Shown one piece after another: positions 25,527 through 33,777 of a DNA stretch of 44,762 nt. The DNA is taken from assembly GCA_030616475.1 (NCBI GenBank), contig JAUWXF010000011.1, positions 1 through 44,762 of the forward strand, read 5' to 3'. The notes beneath the pieces are model-generated. The model was given only the letters and a program-made list of their open reading frames with translations. It was not told the DNA's origin and ran no database searches. Within the stretch, counting starts at the first letter, position 1. Every line of letters starts with the position of its first letter. This DNA comes from Desulfobacterales bacterium (GTDB taxonomy: Bacteria; Desulfobacterota; Desulfobacteria; Desulfobacterales; C00003060). The position numbers were made by a program, and so were the translations under genes.

Positions 25527-26399
25527 TTGCCGTTGGGATTAAAGATAGGCTTACACGTGCCGGGCTTATTTTGGCTGTCTTACAATTACGCAAGTTTCCG
25601 CAAAGAGGGCTTCTTGTTGCGAGGTACATTACACCCCCAAATGGCAGATCGGCTAAGGGAAATGGATATTCCATTCGTCGATACAGCCGGTAATGCCTAC
25701 ATCAACGAACCTCCTTTGTTCATCTACATCAAAGGGAATAAACCCGTTGATACGTACCGCCCAGAGCCCACAACACGTGCATTTCGACCAGCGGGGCTAC
25801 AGGTTGTTTTTGCCCTCTTATGCAATACAGGTCTGGAAAACGCCCCATTTCGTGAAATTGCCAAAGGGGCAACTGTCGCTTTGGGGACTGTTGGCCGGGT
25901 CATACAAGACTTAAAACAAATGGGTTATCTGATTGATATGGGGACACGCGGCCGCCGCCTAGTTCGGAAGGACAATTTGTTAGCGCGATGGGTGGCTACG
26001 TATCCCGAGCAGTTAAGGCCAAAACAATTAATAGGACGTTACACGGCAACCAATCATGACTGGTGGAGGCATGCTGAACTACACACGCTCAAAGCCTATT
26101 GGGGTGGGGAAATTGCGGCAACCATGCTGACTAAATACTTGAAACCGCAAAATGCAACAATTTATACGAACCAGCCACTTGGCAAATTGCTGCTGAAGAA
26201 TAAGATCAAAAAAGACCCTAATGGAGATATTGAGATCCTCAAAGCGTTTTGGGAGTTTGACTACAACTGGCCACATCGTAACTTGGTGCATCCTCTCCTG
26301 ATTTATGCAGACTTACTCGCTACGGGTGATGCCAGGAATATCGAAACAGCAGGGATTATCTATGAGCAAGAACTTACTCAACTTATCCGGGAAGATTGA
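25527..26399 (+). pseudogene. AbiEi-family antitoxin, 5'-truncated and frameshifted
   Basis: The intact part reads 'MADRLREMDIPFVDTAGNAY', 'AFRPAGLQVVFALLCN', 'VALGTVGRVIQDLKQMGYL' and a normal C-terminus. This is the winged-helix plus C-terminal domain of type IV toxin-antitoxin AbiEi-like proteins. The family's preceding segment ('LLVARYITPQ') is in a different frame, and removing one C from the C5 run at 25634-25638 would join them. The usual N-terminal domain before about 25570 is absent. Inferred to be a pseudogene; a sequencing error would explain the frameshift but not the missing N-terminus. Confidence 0.72.
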
Positions 26400-26739
26400 T
26401 GACTTTACATTCCCAACTCCAAGCGGAGTGGCTCTTATGAAAATAATCTCCTGGAACGACGACTATCCTGCACGTAATAGAGATGCCAAGGACTTGGCGT
26501 TACTCATGCGCAAGCCCTTAGATGCTGGAAACGACGAACGTCTGTTCAACGAAGAAATAGATTTGGTAGAAAACGAAGATTTTGATTACGTGCGAGCCGG
26601 CGCAAGATTATTGGGCCGAGATATCGCAGCGGTTTTGCATCCTAACACCGCGAAGGCTCTTCTCGAAATACTAAACCGTGAAACCGGCGAACAAGACCGG
26701 TATAGACTGGTGCCAGAGACAGGAGGGTCACATCCTTAA
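26362..26739 (+). pseudogene. AbiEii-type nucleotidyltransferase toxin, C-terminal remnant
   Basis: 125 codons overlapping the end of the antitoxin. 'PSGVALMKIISWNDDYPARN' followed by 'DAKDLALLMRKPLDAGNDE' and 'DFDYVRAGARLLGRDIAAV' match the C-terminal half of AbiEii/AbiGii nucleotidyltransferase proteins. The N-terminal catalytic half (GS...D motif) is missing: family similarity starts right where the antitoxin stops, implying an internal deletion at the gene junction. Presumably no toxin activity. Confidence 0.72.
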
Positions 26740-26946
26740 GGAACGGCGCTCTGGACATGTTGCGCACAAACTCGGAACTCAAGGATGGTCCTGGCGTGCG
26801 GCGGAAACCGGAAGGTGAATAGCGCAGATCGAACATGACGTTGCGCTGGACGGGGAATCCGGTGCTGCTCATTATTATCTTGACTTTTTGTGATTAGTCT
26901 TGCAAATTACCAGGGTAATATTGAACCATGGCGAAGAGAGGCCCAC

Positions 26947-27462
26947 ATGAAAAACACCTTTGACCTTCAAAATCCGTGGCGTATTCCGGGGTATAACTTT
27001 CCAAGGGAAGACTATATCCAGAAAGGACGAAAGAAATTGAGATATGTCTCGCCAGCGATCTTGATCGTGACTATTCTGGTCATCACCCCACTACTGGGCG
27101 CTGATAAGCCATCCGAACGAGAGCCAGTTAAATTGACCGAAAAGGACGCTGGTAGCTCTGTTGAACTTCGTACCGGCGACATGCTGGAGGTGGTTTTGGA
27201 TGGCAATCCAACCACGGGTTACCTTTGGGAGATGGCTCCCGGAGACAGAGCGGTCGTCAAGCCAGTTGGAGAGTCGGAGTTCAAAGCTGAGACCGAGCTC
27301 ATTGGCGCTGGCGGGAAGATTACCTTGCAGTTCGAAGCCGTTGCTCCAGGCCAGACCGTGCTAAAGTTGATCTATCATCGGACATTTGAGAAGGATGTCC
27401 CGCCGATAAAGACTTTCGAAGTGACTGTCATAGTCCAAACGCAATCGCCACTTTTCCACTGA
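26947..27462 (+). CDS. Chagasin-like (I42) protease inhibitor, exported
   Basis: 171 residues from the ATG at 26947. A polar lead of about 30 residues precedes a single membrane/signal segment ('YVSPAILIVTILVITPLLGA'), then an I42 inhibitor domain. Hallmarks are 'LDGNPTTGYLWEM' (the L2 NPTTG loop), 'GAGGKITLQFEAVAPGQTVL' and 'LIYHRTFE'. Such proteins block papain-like cysteine proteases, probably here in the periplasm or at the surface. It is not clearly in an operon and the upstream AbiE genes are decayed. Confidence 0.85.
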   Translation: MKNTFDLQNPWRIPGYNFPREDYIQKGRKKLRYVSPAILIVTILVITPLLGADKPSEREPVKLTEKDAGSSVELRTGDMLEVVLDGNPTTGYLWEMAPGDRAVVKPVGESEFKAETELIGAGGKITLQFEAVAPGQTVLKLIYHRTFEKDVPPIKTFEVTVIVQTQSPLFH

Positions 27463-27980
27463 CCGGTACTGACCCATAAGACCGAATCCGGTCACAATCT
27501 TCCCACCTGGCAGCTTACTGCACCTACGTGCTTCTGTTACTTTCAATGCTCACAAGTGGCATCTTTTTTCACAAAGTATAACCTTAATTACCCTATGTTT
27601 AGGATTTGGTTTTTAGGGTAGCATGGGCTAACTATTCAGAAACTTTAGGATATTGCCTTGTCAGTCTATCTTGGCATGATGCTTGATACAGAATAAGTTC
27701 AAGCGCCGTGATACTTGGAGTTGCAATTTGTGTCTTTGTCAGTTGGATACCCTAATGTCAAAGAGCAATAGGAGACTCAGATAAGATGCTGAACATGATA
27801 TTAAGCATTCAACATCTTTTGAATCCCCTTCATGTATATTGCCGACTGGTGGATAGTGGATTGAACAAGAGATTTTCTTTTTCAATATGTAGATATTACG
27901 AAATTCTCATCTACAGTTGGCTTGTCTGGTTTACGATAGTTGCGGTGCGGATTTGCAAGCTTACACATGGAAGAATCATA
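27463..27980. other. Gap of 518 bp without a confident gene
   Basis: AT-rich. The frame of the downstream PEP-CTERM gene is open upstream to 27786 but shows no family features and no ribosome-binding site, so the reading frame is given as starting at 27981. A 'ttggcatgatgcttg' sequence at about 27669 resembles a sigma54 site but the GG-GC spacing is wrong. Nothing else seen. Confidence 0.4.
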
Positions 27981-28346
27981 ATGAAAATATTTTTGTTGCT
28001 CTTGTGTGCAGTCATATTGGTTTTTGGTGTGGCTGGAATTGCGAAGGCTATTCCGACTGAGTTCACAGACGTTTGGCATCCCACCGCCTCGGAACCCGCC
28101 ACTATGCTGCTGCTTGGCTTTGGTCTAATCGGGCTTGCGGCTTCAGGAAGAAGTTTAACAAGTAAGCCCTTACCATTTGGAACGAATCAAATGAAAGCTA
28201 TCCCTCAAGATAACGGTGGAAGACGTTTCAGGCTTGAGCGAAGAGAGTTTTCTTACAGCATCTACAGCCCAGAAAGACGAAGCGACAAAGACCGAAGAAG
28301 TGGAAGGGACAGGAGGAAAAGCAAAAGAACCGTATACGCTTGTTGA
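27981..28346 (+). CDS. Collapsed PEP-CTERM protein with arginine-rich tail
   Basis: 121 codons. Signal peptide 'MKIFLLLLCAVILVFGVAG' is followed by only about 14 residues ('PTEFTDVWHPTA') and then a PEP-CTERM-like sorting signal ('EPATMLLLGFGLIGLA'). Full-length relatives have a domain of 150 or more residues between the two, so the middle looks deleted in frame. The frame then continues into a second segment with 'RREFSYSIYSPERRS' and 'DRRSGRDRRK', which resembles small stand-alone proteins. I infer an internal deletion plus fusion; a product may still be made. Confidence 0.6.
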   Translation: MKIFLLLLCAVILVFGVAGIAKAIPTEFTDVWHPTASEPATMLLLGFGLIGLAASGRSLTSKPLPFGTNQMKAIPQDNGGRRFRLERREFSYSIYSPERRSDKDRRSGRDRRKSKRTVYAC

Positions 28347-28457
28347 GTCAAATATTCCCCCTAAACAACCTAATCCCTTGCCGAAAAAAGTATTTTGTGA
28401 TAGCGTCGCCCGAAATCTTACCACTACTTGATGATTACACTATGTAGTTTGTGAATT

Positions 28458-28676
28458 GTGGTAGCGGCCATCTGCCAAGCTGGCTGGATGCTTGCCTCTG
28501 CTGATATACTAGAGGGCCGCACCGTGACCTCATTCTTTGCTATTAAAGACGACCTGACTCACGCCGGTGCCATCTGGGTGGATCAGGAGGTGGTTGTGGA
28601 TGGAAAACTGATCACCAGTCGGAAACCAGACGATCTTCCGGCCTTTATCAAGGCGATTATCGATGGTTTAAAATAG
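28458..28676 (+). pseudogene. DJ-1/PfpI-family protein, C-terminal fragment
   Basis: 72 codons from a GTG. 'VAAICQAGWMLASADILEGR' contains the nucleophile-elbow cysteine of PfpI/DJ-1 class I glutamine amidotransferase-like proteins, followed by 'DDLTHAGAIWVDQEVVVDG' and 'ITSRKPDDLPAF', the family C-terminus. The first 100 or so residues are absent and no upstream frame encodes them. A decayed remnant. Confidence 0.75.
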
Positions 28677-28706
28677 ATATGCAAGGATAAGCCCTTCCAC
28701 GGTACC

Positions 28707-28790
28707 AGCCTGAATTTTTCGGTCCCTTCCGTAAAAACACACCTCCAGGTTGTCGGTTGACCGAAATCTGGCAGAAAAGTTTGACAAATT
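28707..28790. repeat. Dispersed ~85-bp repeat, copy 1
   Basis: 'ccagcctgaatttttcgg' (28708), 'aaaaacac' and 'tgtcggttgaccgaaatct' (28751), ending in 'tttgacaaat' (28780). A diverged copy lies at 43598-43682 in the same orientation. In both cases the copy ends with a TTGACA that could serve as a -35 box for the following gene. Confidence 0.7.
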
Positions 28791-28809
28791 CTTTTATGTC
28801 GGATAGATA
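28781..28809 (+). promoter_or_regulatory. Possible promoter of the sensor kinase
   Basis: TTGACA (28781-28786), 17 nt, TAGATA (28804-28809). The -35 is perfect and belongs to the dispersed repeat; the -10 is weak. It would give a leader of about 165 nt. Confidence 0.35.
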
Positions 28810-28903
28810 CCTAACCTGCGTGCATGGCGTATAGTTTCCCCAACTCACGCTAGCCTCTTTTCAAATCTAACAACCTTCGATGGGAAAGCCCTATGGGACC
28901 GAC

Positions 28904-28955
28904 AAAGGCTCCATGCAGCATGTTCAAACCACGTAAGCTTGGAGCCTTTTCTGTT
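28904..28955 (+). promoter_or_regulatory. Leader hairpin before the sensor kinase gene
   Basis: 'aaaggctcca' (28904-28913) pairs with 'tggagccttt' (28940-28949) across a 26-nt loop; the right arm is followed by 'tctgtttt'. It ends about 30 nt before the start codon, so it may be an attenuator-type stem. I could not fit it to a known riboswitch class. Confidence 0.35.
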
Positions 28956-28980
28956 TTCTGGACAATTGGAGAATGTTCTA

Positions 28981-31056
28981 ATGGCTCAAAAGCCAACATA
29001 TGAAGAATTGGAACAAAGGGTCAGAGAATTGGAGAAAGAAGCCGTTGAGCGCAAGCGGGCGGAGGATGCGTTAAAGGATTACGTGTCATTCCAATCCGTT
29101 CTTGCAGTACTGCGCGGTGTTAGATCAGGGCAGACAGAGAGGATGCTTCTGCAGACCTTTCTGTCAGAAATTGTAAAGGAATATGGGTTCTGCATGGCGT
29201 GGTATGGCCAATACGCAAATGGGGAAATCAGGCCGGTGCTGTCTGCCGGTCGCGTGGATCGCTATCTCGATAAGCTCGTTCTCCAGATTAGAGAACCCAC
29301 ATCGCCAGACGCGCAGTGCGCAATGAGCCAAGCGATTATAAAGGGCGCACCCTTCAGCTATGCCGACCTCGAAAGAGACGAAGGGTTCCGCAGGTGGCGG
29401 GACTATGCGCTTGAGTTGGGCTACCGATCGAATCTGGCTTTGCTTCTCACGGTTGATGGCCAAGTGGAAGGTGGAGTCATGGTATATGCTGACACCGCAA
29501 ATGCCTTCCCTGAAGGGCGGATGGAACGTTTGCAGCTTCTGACCTTGGAAATCGGTGCGATCCTGGGTGAATGGCGACGTAAGCACAGGGCGGAAGAGGC
29601 GCTGCGGGAGAGTGAGGACAGGTACCGACGCCTCACGGAAGCCATCACCGACTACATTTACTCTGTAACCATCCAAGATGGACGTCCCGTCGAGACAATC
29701 CACGGACCTGCCTGTGTAGCGGTTACTGGTTACACGCCCGAGGATTTTAGGGTGAACCCATACCTGTGGATACAAATGGTGCATGAAGAAGATCGAGCGG
29801 TCGTTCAGGAACAGGCTGAGCGCATCCTTTCAGGGCAAGATGTCCAGCCCATTGAGCATCGGATTTTTCGAAAGGACGGTGACATGCGCTGGGTAAGGAA
29901 TACACTCGTCCCCCATTACGATCCACACGGCAGGCTTTTGTTGTACGACGGCCTGGTTCGGGACATCCATGAGCGCAAGCGAGTGGAGGAGGCTTTACGG
30001 AAGAGTGAGGCGCGGTATCGCTCTGTCGTAGAGGACCAGACTGAACTGATCTGTCGTTTCCTGCCGGACGGAATACTCACGTTTGTGAATGAGGCATACT
30101 GCCAGTATTTCGGCAAGAAGCCCGAGGAGCTGATTGGGCATCGCTTTATCCCGCTCATCCCAGAGGAAGACCAAGAAACGCGAAAGCAATTTACCTCTCT
30201 CGGTCCTGAGATGCCCGTTGTGACCTACGAGCACCGGGTTGTGATGCCCGAGGGGCAGATTCGTTGGCAGCAGTGGAGCGACCGGGCTATATTTGACGAG
30301 CAGGGTCGTCTTGTCGAGTTTCAGGCAGTAGGTCGGGACATAACCGAGCGGGTGCAAGCGGAGGAGGCGCTGCAGAGAAGCTCCGAAGAAATAAAGCTGT
30401 TTGCCTACTCGGTTTCACATGACCTAAAAAGTCCGGCCATTGGCATCTATGGACTGACAAAACTTCTCTGTAAACATTATGGGGATGCTCTTGATGAAAA
30501 AGCGAAGAGTTACTGTGATCAAGTCCTGAAGGCAGCTGAACAGATTGCTGCACTTGTTGAGATGATCAACGTCTACATATCATCAAAAGAGACACCTCTG
30601 AATATCGAGAGAGTCAAATTAAAAGAGATCTTAGAGATGGTCAGAGACGAATTTTCCACTCAACTTAATATTCGGCAAATACGATGGTCACAACCTGAAA
30701 CGATGCCAGAAATCAAGGCAGACAGGTTGTCGATCTTAAGGATCCTGAGAAATTTTGTGGATAACGCATTAAAATACGGAGGCGATGATTTAAGTGAGAT
30801 TGGATTTGAATATAGGGAAAGCGATGAATTCCACATCGTTTCTGTAAGTGACGATGGTATAACCATAAAGCAGGAAGATTTCGAAAGGATTTTTGGACCT
30901 TTTCAGCGACATGAAACAGCGAGAGAAATCGAAGGGACTGGATTGGGATTAGCCATTGTAAAAGCATTAGCGGCGCGACATGGCGGTAAAGTGTGGGTGG
31001 AATCCCGCCGAGAAAAAGGGACAAGTTTCTATGTGTCCATTTCAAGGTCCCTGTGA
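28981..31056 (+). CDS. Soluble PAS/GAF sensor histidine kinase
   Basis: 691 residues from the ATG at 28981 (GGAG upstream; 'MAQKPTYEELEQRV' coiled coil). No membrane segment. Order: coiled coil (1-35), GAF-like domain (about 40-200), PAS (about 212-335), PAS (about 345-460), HisKA with phospho-accepting His480 in 'SVSHDLKS', then HATPase with N box 'NFVDNALKYGG' and G2 'GTGLGLAIVKAL'. The G1 box reads 'DDGITI' rather than DNGxGI, which may lower ATP affinity. No response regulator is adjacent; an orphan kinase. Confidence 0.9.
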   Translation: MAQKPTYEELEQRVRELEKEAVERKRAEDALKDYVSFQSVLAVLRGVRSGQTERMLLQTFLSEIVKEYGFCMAWYGQYANGEIRPVLSAGRVDRYLDKLVLQIREPTSPDAQCAMSQAIIKGAPFSYADLERDEGFRRWRDYALELGYRSNLALLLTVDGQVEGGVMVYADTANAFPEGRMERLQLLTLEIGAILGEWRRKHRAEEALRESEDRYRRLTEAITDYIYSVTIQDGRPVETIHGPACVAVTGYTPEDFRVNPYLWIQMVHEEDRAVVQEQAERILSGQDVQPIEHRIFRKDGDMRWVRNTLVPHYDPHGRLLLYDGLVRDIHERKRVEEALRKSEARYRSVVEDQTELICRFLPDGILTFVNEAYCQYFGKKPEELIGHRFIPLIPEEDQETRKQFTSLGPEMPVVTYEHRVVMPEGQIRWQQWSDRAIFDEQGRLVEFQAVGRDITERVQAEEALQRSSEEIKLFAYSVSHDLKSPAIGIYGLTKLLCKHYGDALDEKAKSYCDQVLKAAEQIAALVEMINVYISSKETPLNIERVKLKEILEMVRDEFSTQLNIRQIRWSQPETMPEIKADRLSILRILRNFVDNALKYGGDDLSEIGFEYRESDEFHIVSVSDDGITIKQEDFERIFGPFQRHETAREIEGTGLGLAIVKALAARHGGKVWVESRREKGTSFYVSISRSL

Positions 31057-31247
31057 TTGCGCGACTCAGATTGAGATGTTTCAGTATAGTTAGCGGCCTT
31101 GTATGCTTTCCGTTATCAAACTTGAAGAAGGTAAAGATTGATGTATCCAATGGTTTAGTGGCTCAAGAACGAACATGGGTTGCAATTGGCAAAGTAAAAG
31201 AAGCTCTGAGCTGATTGTCAAATATTACAAGCAGGAGGAAATTCGAA

Positions 31248-32360
31248 ATGAAGGAACAATCAAGAAGACAATTTATTATCTCATGCCTCTATTTAGCAAT
31301 TTCGGGATTTGGTTCTGCCTTTATCTCGCTTTGCGCTGGATGCAAAAAAGAGGAAAAATCAACATCCCTACCCGGCATCCTTGATCATGAGAAGAAAGAG
31401 CGGCTCGCAGTTGAAGGAACAGCGAAAATCGATCCGGATTTCGAACCTGCTTATTTGAGACTATACAGAAGCGGAGAGTTGAAAAAAAGAGGGGAAGAAC
31501 TGTGGAGCATGATGAAAAGCTGTGAGCTCTGCCCCAGAACATGCGGAGTCAACCGGCTCGATGGGGATGAGGGGTTCTGTCAGGCTTCTTCCCGACTCGA
31601 GATTTCATCATATCACCCGCATTTCGGAGAGGAAAAATCCCTTGTCGGGAAAGGTGGTTCCGGAACAATATTTTTTACCAATTGCGGGCTTAGGTGTGTC
31701 TTTTGCATAAACTGGGAAATCAGCCAGGGAGGACAAGGAAACCCGGCAAGCATCGAAGACATGGCGCAGATGATGCTCAAGCTTCAAGAAATAGGATGCC
31801 ATAACATCAATGTTGTTACACCCACCCATTACTCACCGCACATTGTTCTTGCAGTTGATATAGCAGCAGGAAAAGGTTTGAGACTTCCTCTTGTATATAA
31901 TACCTGCGGATGGGAGCGCCCGGAGATACTGAAAAAGCTCGACGGCATAATAGATATCTACCTGCCCGATTTCAAGTATTCCGATAACAAAATGGCAGCA
32001 AAATACTCGTCTGATGCAGGGACCTATCCGGAGCTAACAAAAGCGGCTCTGCTGGAGATGCACCGCCAGGTAGGGGTGGCAAAACCTGCCAGTGACGGAC
32101 TCATGTACAGAGGGCTGATGATACGTCATCTGGTCATGCCGAACCGGGTCGGCGGAACAAAGGAGGTAATTGAGTGGATAGCGGAAAACCTTCCTAAAGA
32201 GACTTACCTCAACATCATGTCGCAGTACACACCGATGTATAAAGCATTTGAGTATTCGGAGATCTCCCGGAGAATAACCCGTAAAGAATACCGTGAAGCC
32301 ATAACATGGGCAAAGGAAGCAGGTCTGACAAATCTGGATATTCAGGGGTGGCGGCTTTAG
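31248..32360 (+). CDS. Radical SAM protein (PflA-like, COG1313 type) with Tat-like signal
   Basis: 370 residues from the ATG at 31248 (AGGAGG ahead). The N-terminus has a twin-arginine motif 'SRRQFI' and a hydrophobic stretch ending in Cys32 ('AGCKKE'), suggesting Tat export and possibly a lipid anchor. A four-cysteine cluster follows (Cys92, 95, 99, 111, 'CELCPRTCGVNR'), then the radical SAM CxxxCxxC at 146-153 ('CGLRCVFC'). The pyruvate-formate-lyase-activase-like architecture is intact. tldD starts 46 nt downstream, so the three genes form an operon. The substrate is unknown. Confidence 0.87.
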   Translation: MKEQSRRQFIISCLYLAISGFGSAFISLCAGCKKEEKSTSLPGILDHEKKERLAVEGTAKIDPDFEPAYLRLYRSGELKKRGEELWSMMKSCELCPRTCGVNRLDGDEGFCQASSRLEISSYHPHFGEEKSLVGKGGSGTIFFTNCGLRCVFCINWEISQGGQGNPASIEDMAQMMLKLQEIGCHNINVVTPTHYSPHIVLAVDIAAGKGLRLPLVYNTCGWERPEILKKLDGIIDIYLPDFKYSDNKMAAKYSSDAGTYPELTKAALLEMHRQVGVAKPASDGLMYRGLMIRHLVMPNRVGGTKEVIEWIAENLPKETYLNIMSQYTPMYKAFEYSEISRRITRKEYREAITWAKEAGLTNLDIQGWRL

Positions 32361-32406
32361 AAGCGGTGGAGTTGTTTTACAGCGGTTTTCAAGGAGGCTG
32401 ATCATT

Positions 32407-33777
32407 ATGAGAGAAAGGATGGAAAAGGCCTTAAGTAGCAGTGATGCGGAATACACGGAAATCAGAATTGAACACGTAACCTCTTCCTGGGCGAATTTCA
32501 GAGGTGAAGACCTGGACAACATCGGCTCGTCCAGGACGTTGGGCGGGATAGTAAGGGCTCTTGTCAAAGGCGGCTGGGGTTATGCGACTTTCAATGATAT
32601 CAGTGATCTTGAAATCAGAGTGAGGGAAGCTTGTGAATCCGCCAGATTAGTAGGTAAAGAAGAAAGTAGGTTTGCCGAAGTGGAGCCGGTGGTTGATGAG
32701 ATAACAGCGCCTCTGGAAAAGGATTTTCGCGAAATCTCGTTGTCAGAGAAAAAGTCGGTCATTGAGGAGTACAACAAGATTATTCTCGGCTACCACGACA
32801 AGATTGAAACATCAAATGTCGGCTATGGCGACAGTTTCAGAAAAGTCTGGTATGCGAATTCCGAAGGAGCTTACATTGAAGATGAGAGACCTGATGTAGG
32901 TGTAGGCATATCAGCCACCGGCAGGCAAGGCGACAATGTGCAGCGAGGATTTGAGAGTGTGGCAGGCAGTGCTGGCTTCCAGGTCATTGAAGGGTTGCAG
33001 GAGAAGGCGGAGGCATCTGCCAGGCGTGCTGTGGACTTGCTTTCTGCACCGCCGGTTACAGGCGGGAAATATACCGTAATCACAAATCCCAGACTATCAG
33101 GGGTTTTTGCCCACGAGGCGTTTGGGCACTTGAGCGAATCGGACTTTGTATACGAAAATGAGCGCATGAAAAAGCTGATGGTACTGGGAAAACGGCTCGG
33201 CTCGGACATCCTGAACATCATCGACGACGGGAGTATCCGCGGCCTCAGAGGCACGCATAAATACGATGATGAAGGAGTCAAAACCAGAAAGAATTACTTG
33301 ATTAAAGACGGCATTTTGGCCGGAAGATTGCATTCGCGTGAGACCGCTGCCAAAATGGGAGAGCAGCCCACGGGCAATGCCAGAGCCATTGGCTACCAAC
33401 ATCGCCCGATTGTACGCATGACCAACACGTATATCGACAAGGGCGGTGCCACGTTTGAGGATATGATAAAAGACGTGAAGCTGGGGGTCTATGCTATAGA
33501 CATGGTCGGTGGTCAGACGTCCATGGAGATGTTCACCTTCAGTGCTGCTTACGGCTATATGATCAGAGATGGCAAGATAGCGGAGCTGGTCAGAGATGTG
33601 GTGTTGACAGGTAACGTGTTTGAAACGTTGATGCATATCGATATGGTAAGCGATACCATAGAATGGCCCCCGGTGGGTGGTGGCTGTGGGAAAGGCGGGC
33701 AGTCACCCCTGCCTGTGGGATTGGGTGGTCCGTGTGTTCGCATTCAAAACGTTGTGGTAGGGGGTAGGCAACAATGA
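32407..33777 (+). CDS. tldD: TldD-family metalloprotease subunit
   Basis: 456 residues. The zinc motif HExxxH is present as 'HEAFGH' (236-241), with downstream TldD features 'GTHKYDDEGV' and 'CGKGGQ'. With TldE it forms a heterodimeric protease that digests unfolded peptides and matures some peptide natural products (known for TldD/E of E. coli with microcin B17). AAGGAGG precedes the ATG. It overlaps tldE by 4 nt (ATGA). The location behind a radical SAM gene suggests peptide processing. Confidence 0.93.
   Translation: MRERMEKALSSSDAEYTEIRIEHVTSSWANFRGEDLDNIGSSRTLGGIVRALVKGGWGYATFNDISDLEIRVREACESARLVGKEESRFAEVEPVVDEITAPLEKDFREISLSEKKSVIEEYNKIILGYHDKIETSNVGYGDSFRKVWYANSEGAYIEDERPDVGVGISATGRQGDNVQRGFESVAGSAGFQVIEGLQEKAEASARRAVDLLSAPPVTGGKYTVITNPRLSGVFAHEAFGHLSESDFVYENERMKKLMVLGKRLGSDILNIIDDGSIRGLRGTHKYDDEGVKTRKNYLIKDGILAGRLHSRETAAKMGEQPTGNARAIGYQHRPIVRMTNTYIDKGGATFEDMIKDVKLGVYAIDMVGGQTSMEMFTFSAAYGYMIRDGKIAELVRDVVLTGNVFETLMHIDMVSDTIEWPPVGGGCGKGGQSPLPVGLGGPCVRIQNVVVGGRQQ

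Noticed and set aside
27660-27690. Sigma54 promoter upstream of the PEP-CTERM gene
   Set aside because: The GG and GC dinucleotides are six instead of ten bases apart.
28850-28955. Cyclic di-GMP (GEMM) riboswitch before the sensor kinase
   Set aside because: A GGGA..CAAAGGC-like stretch is present, but the GCAAACC core and tetraloop-receptor arrangement are missing.
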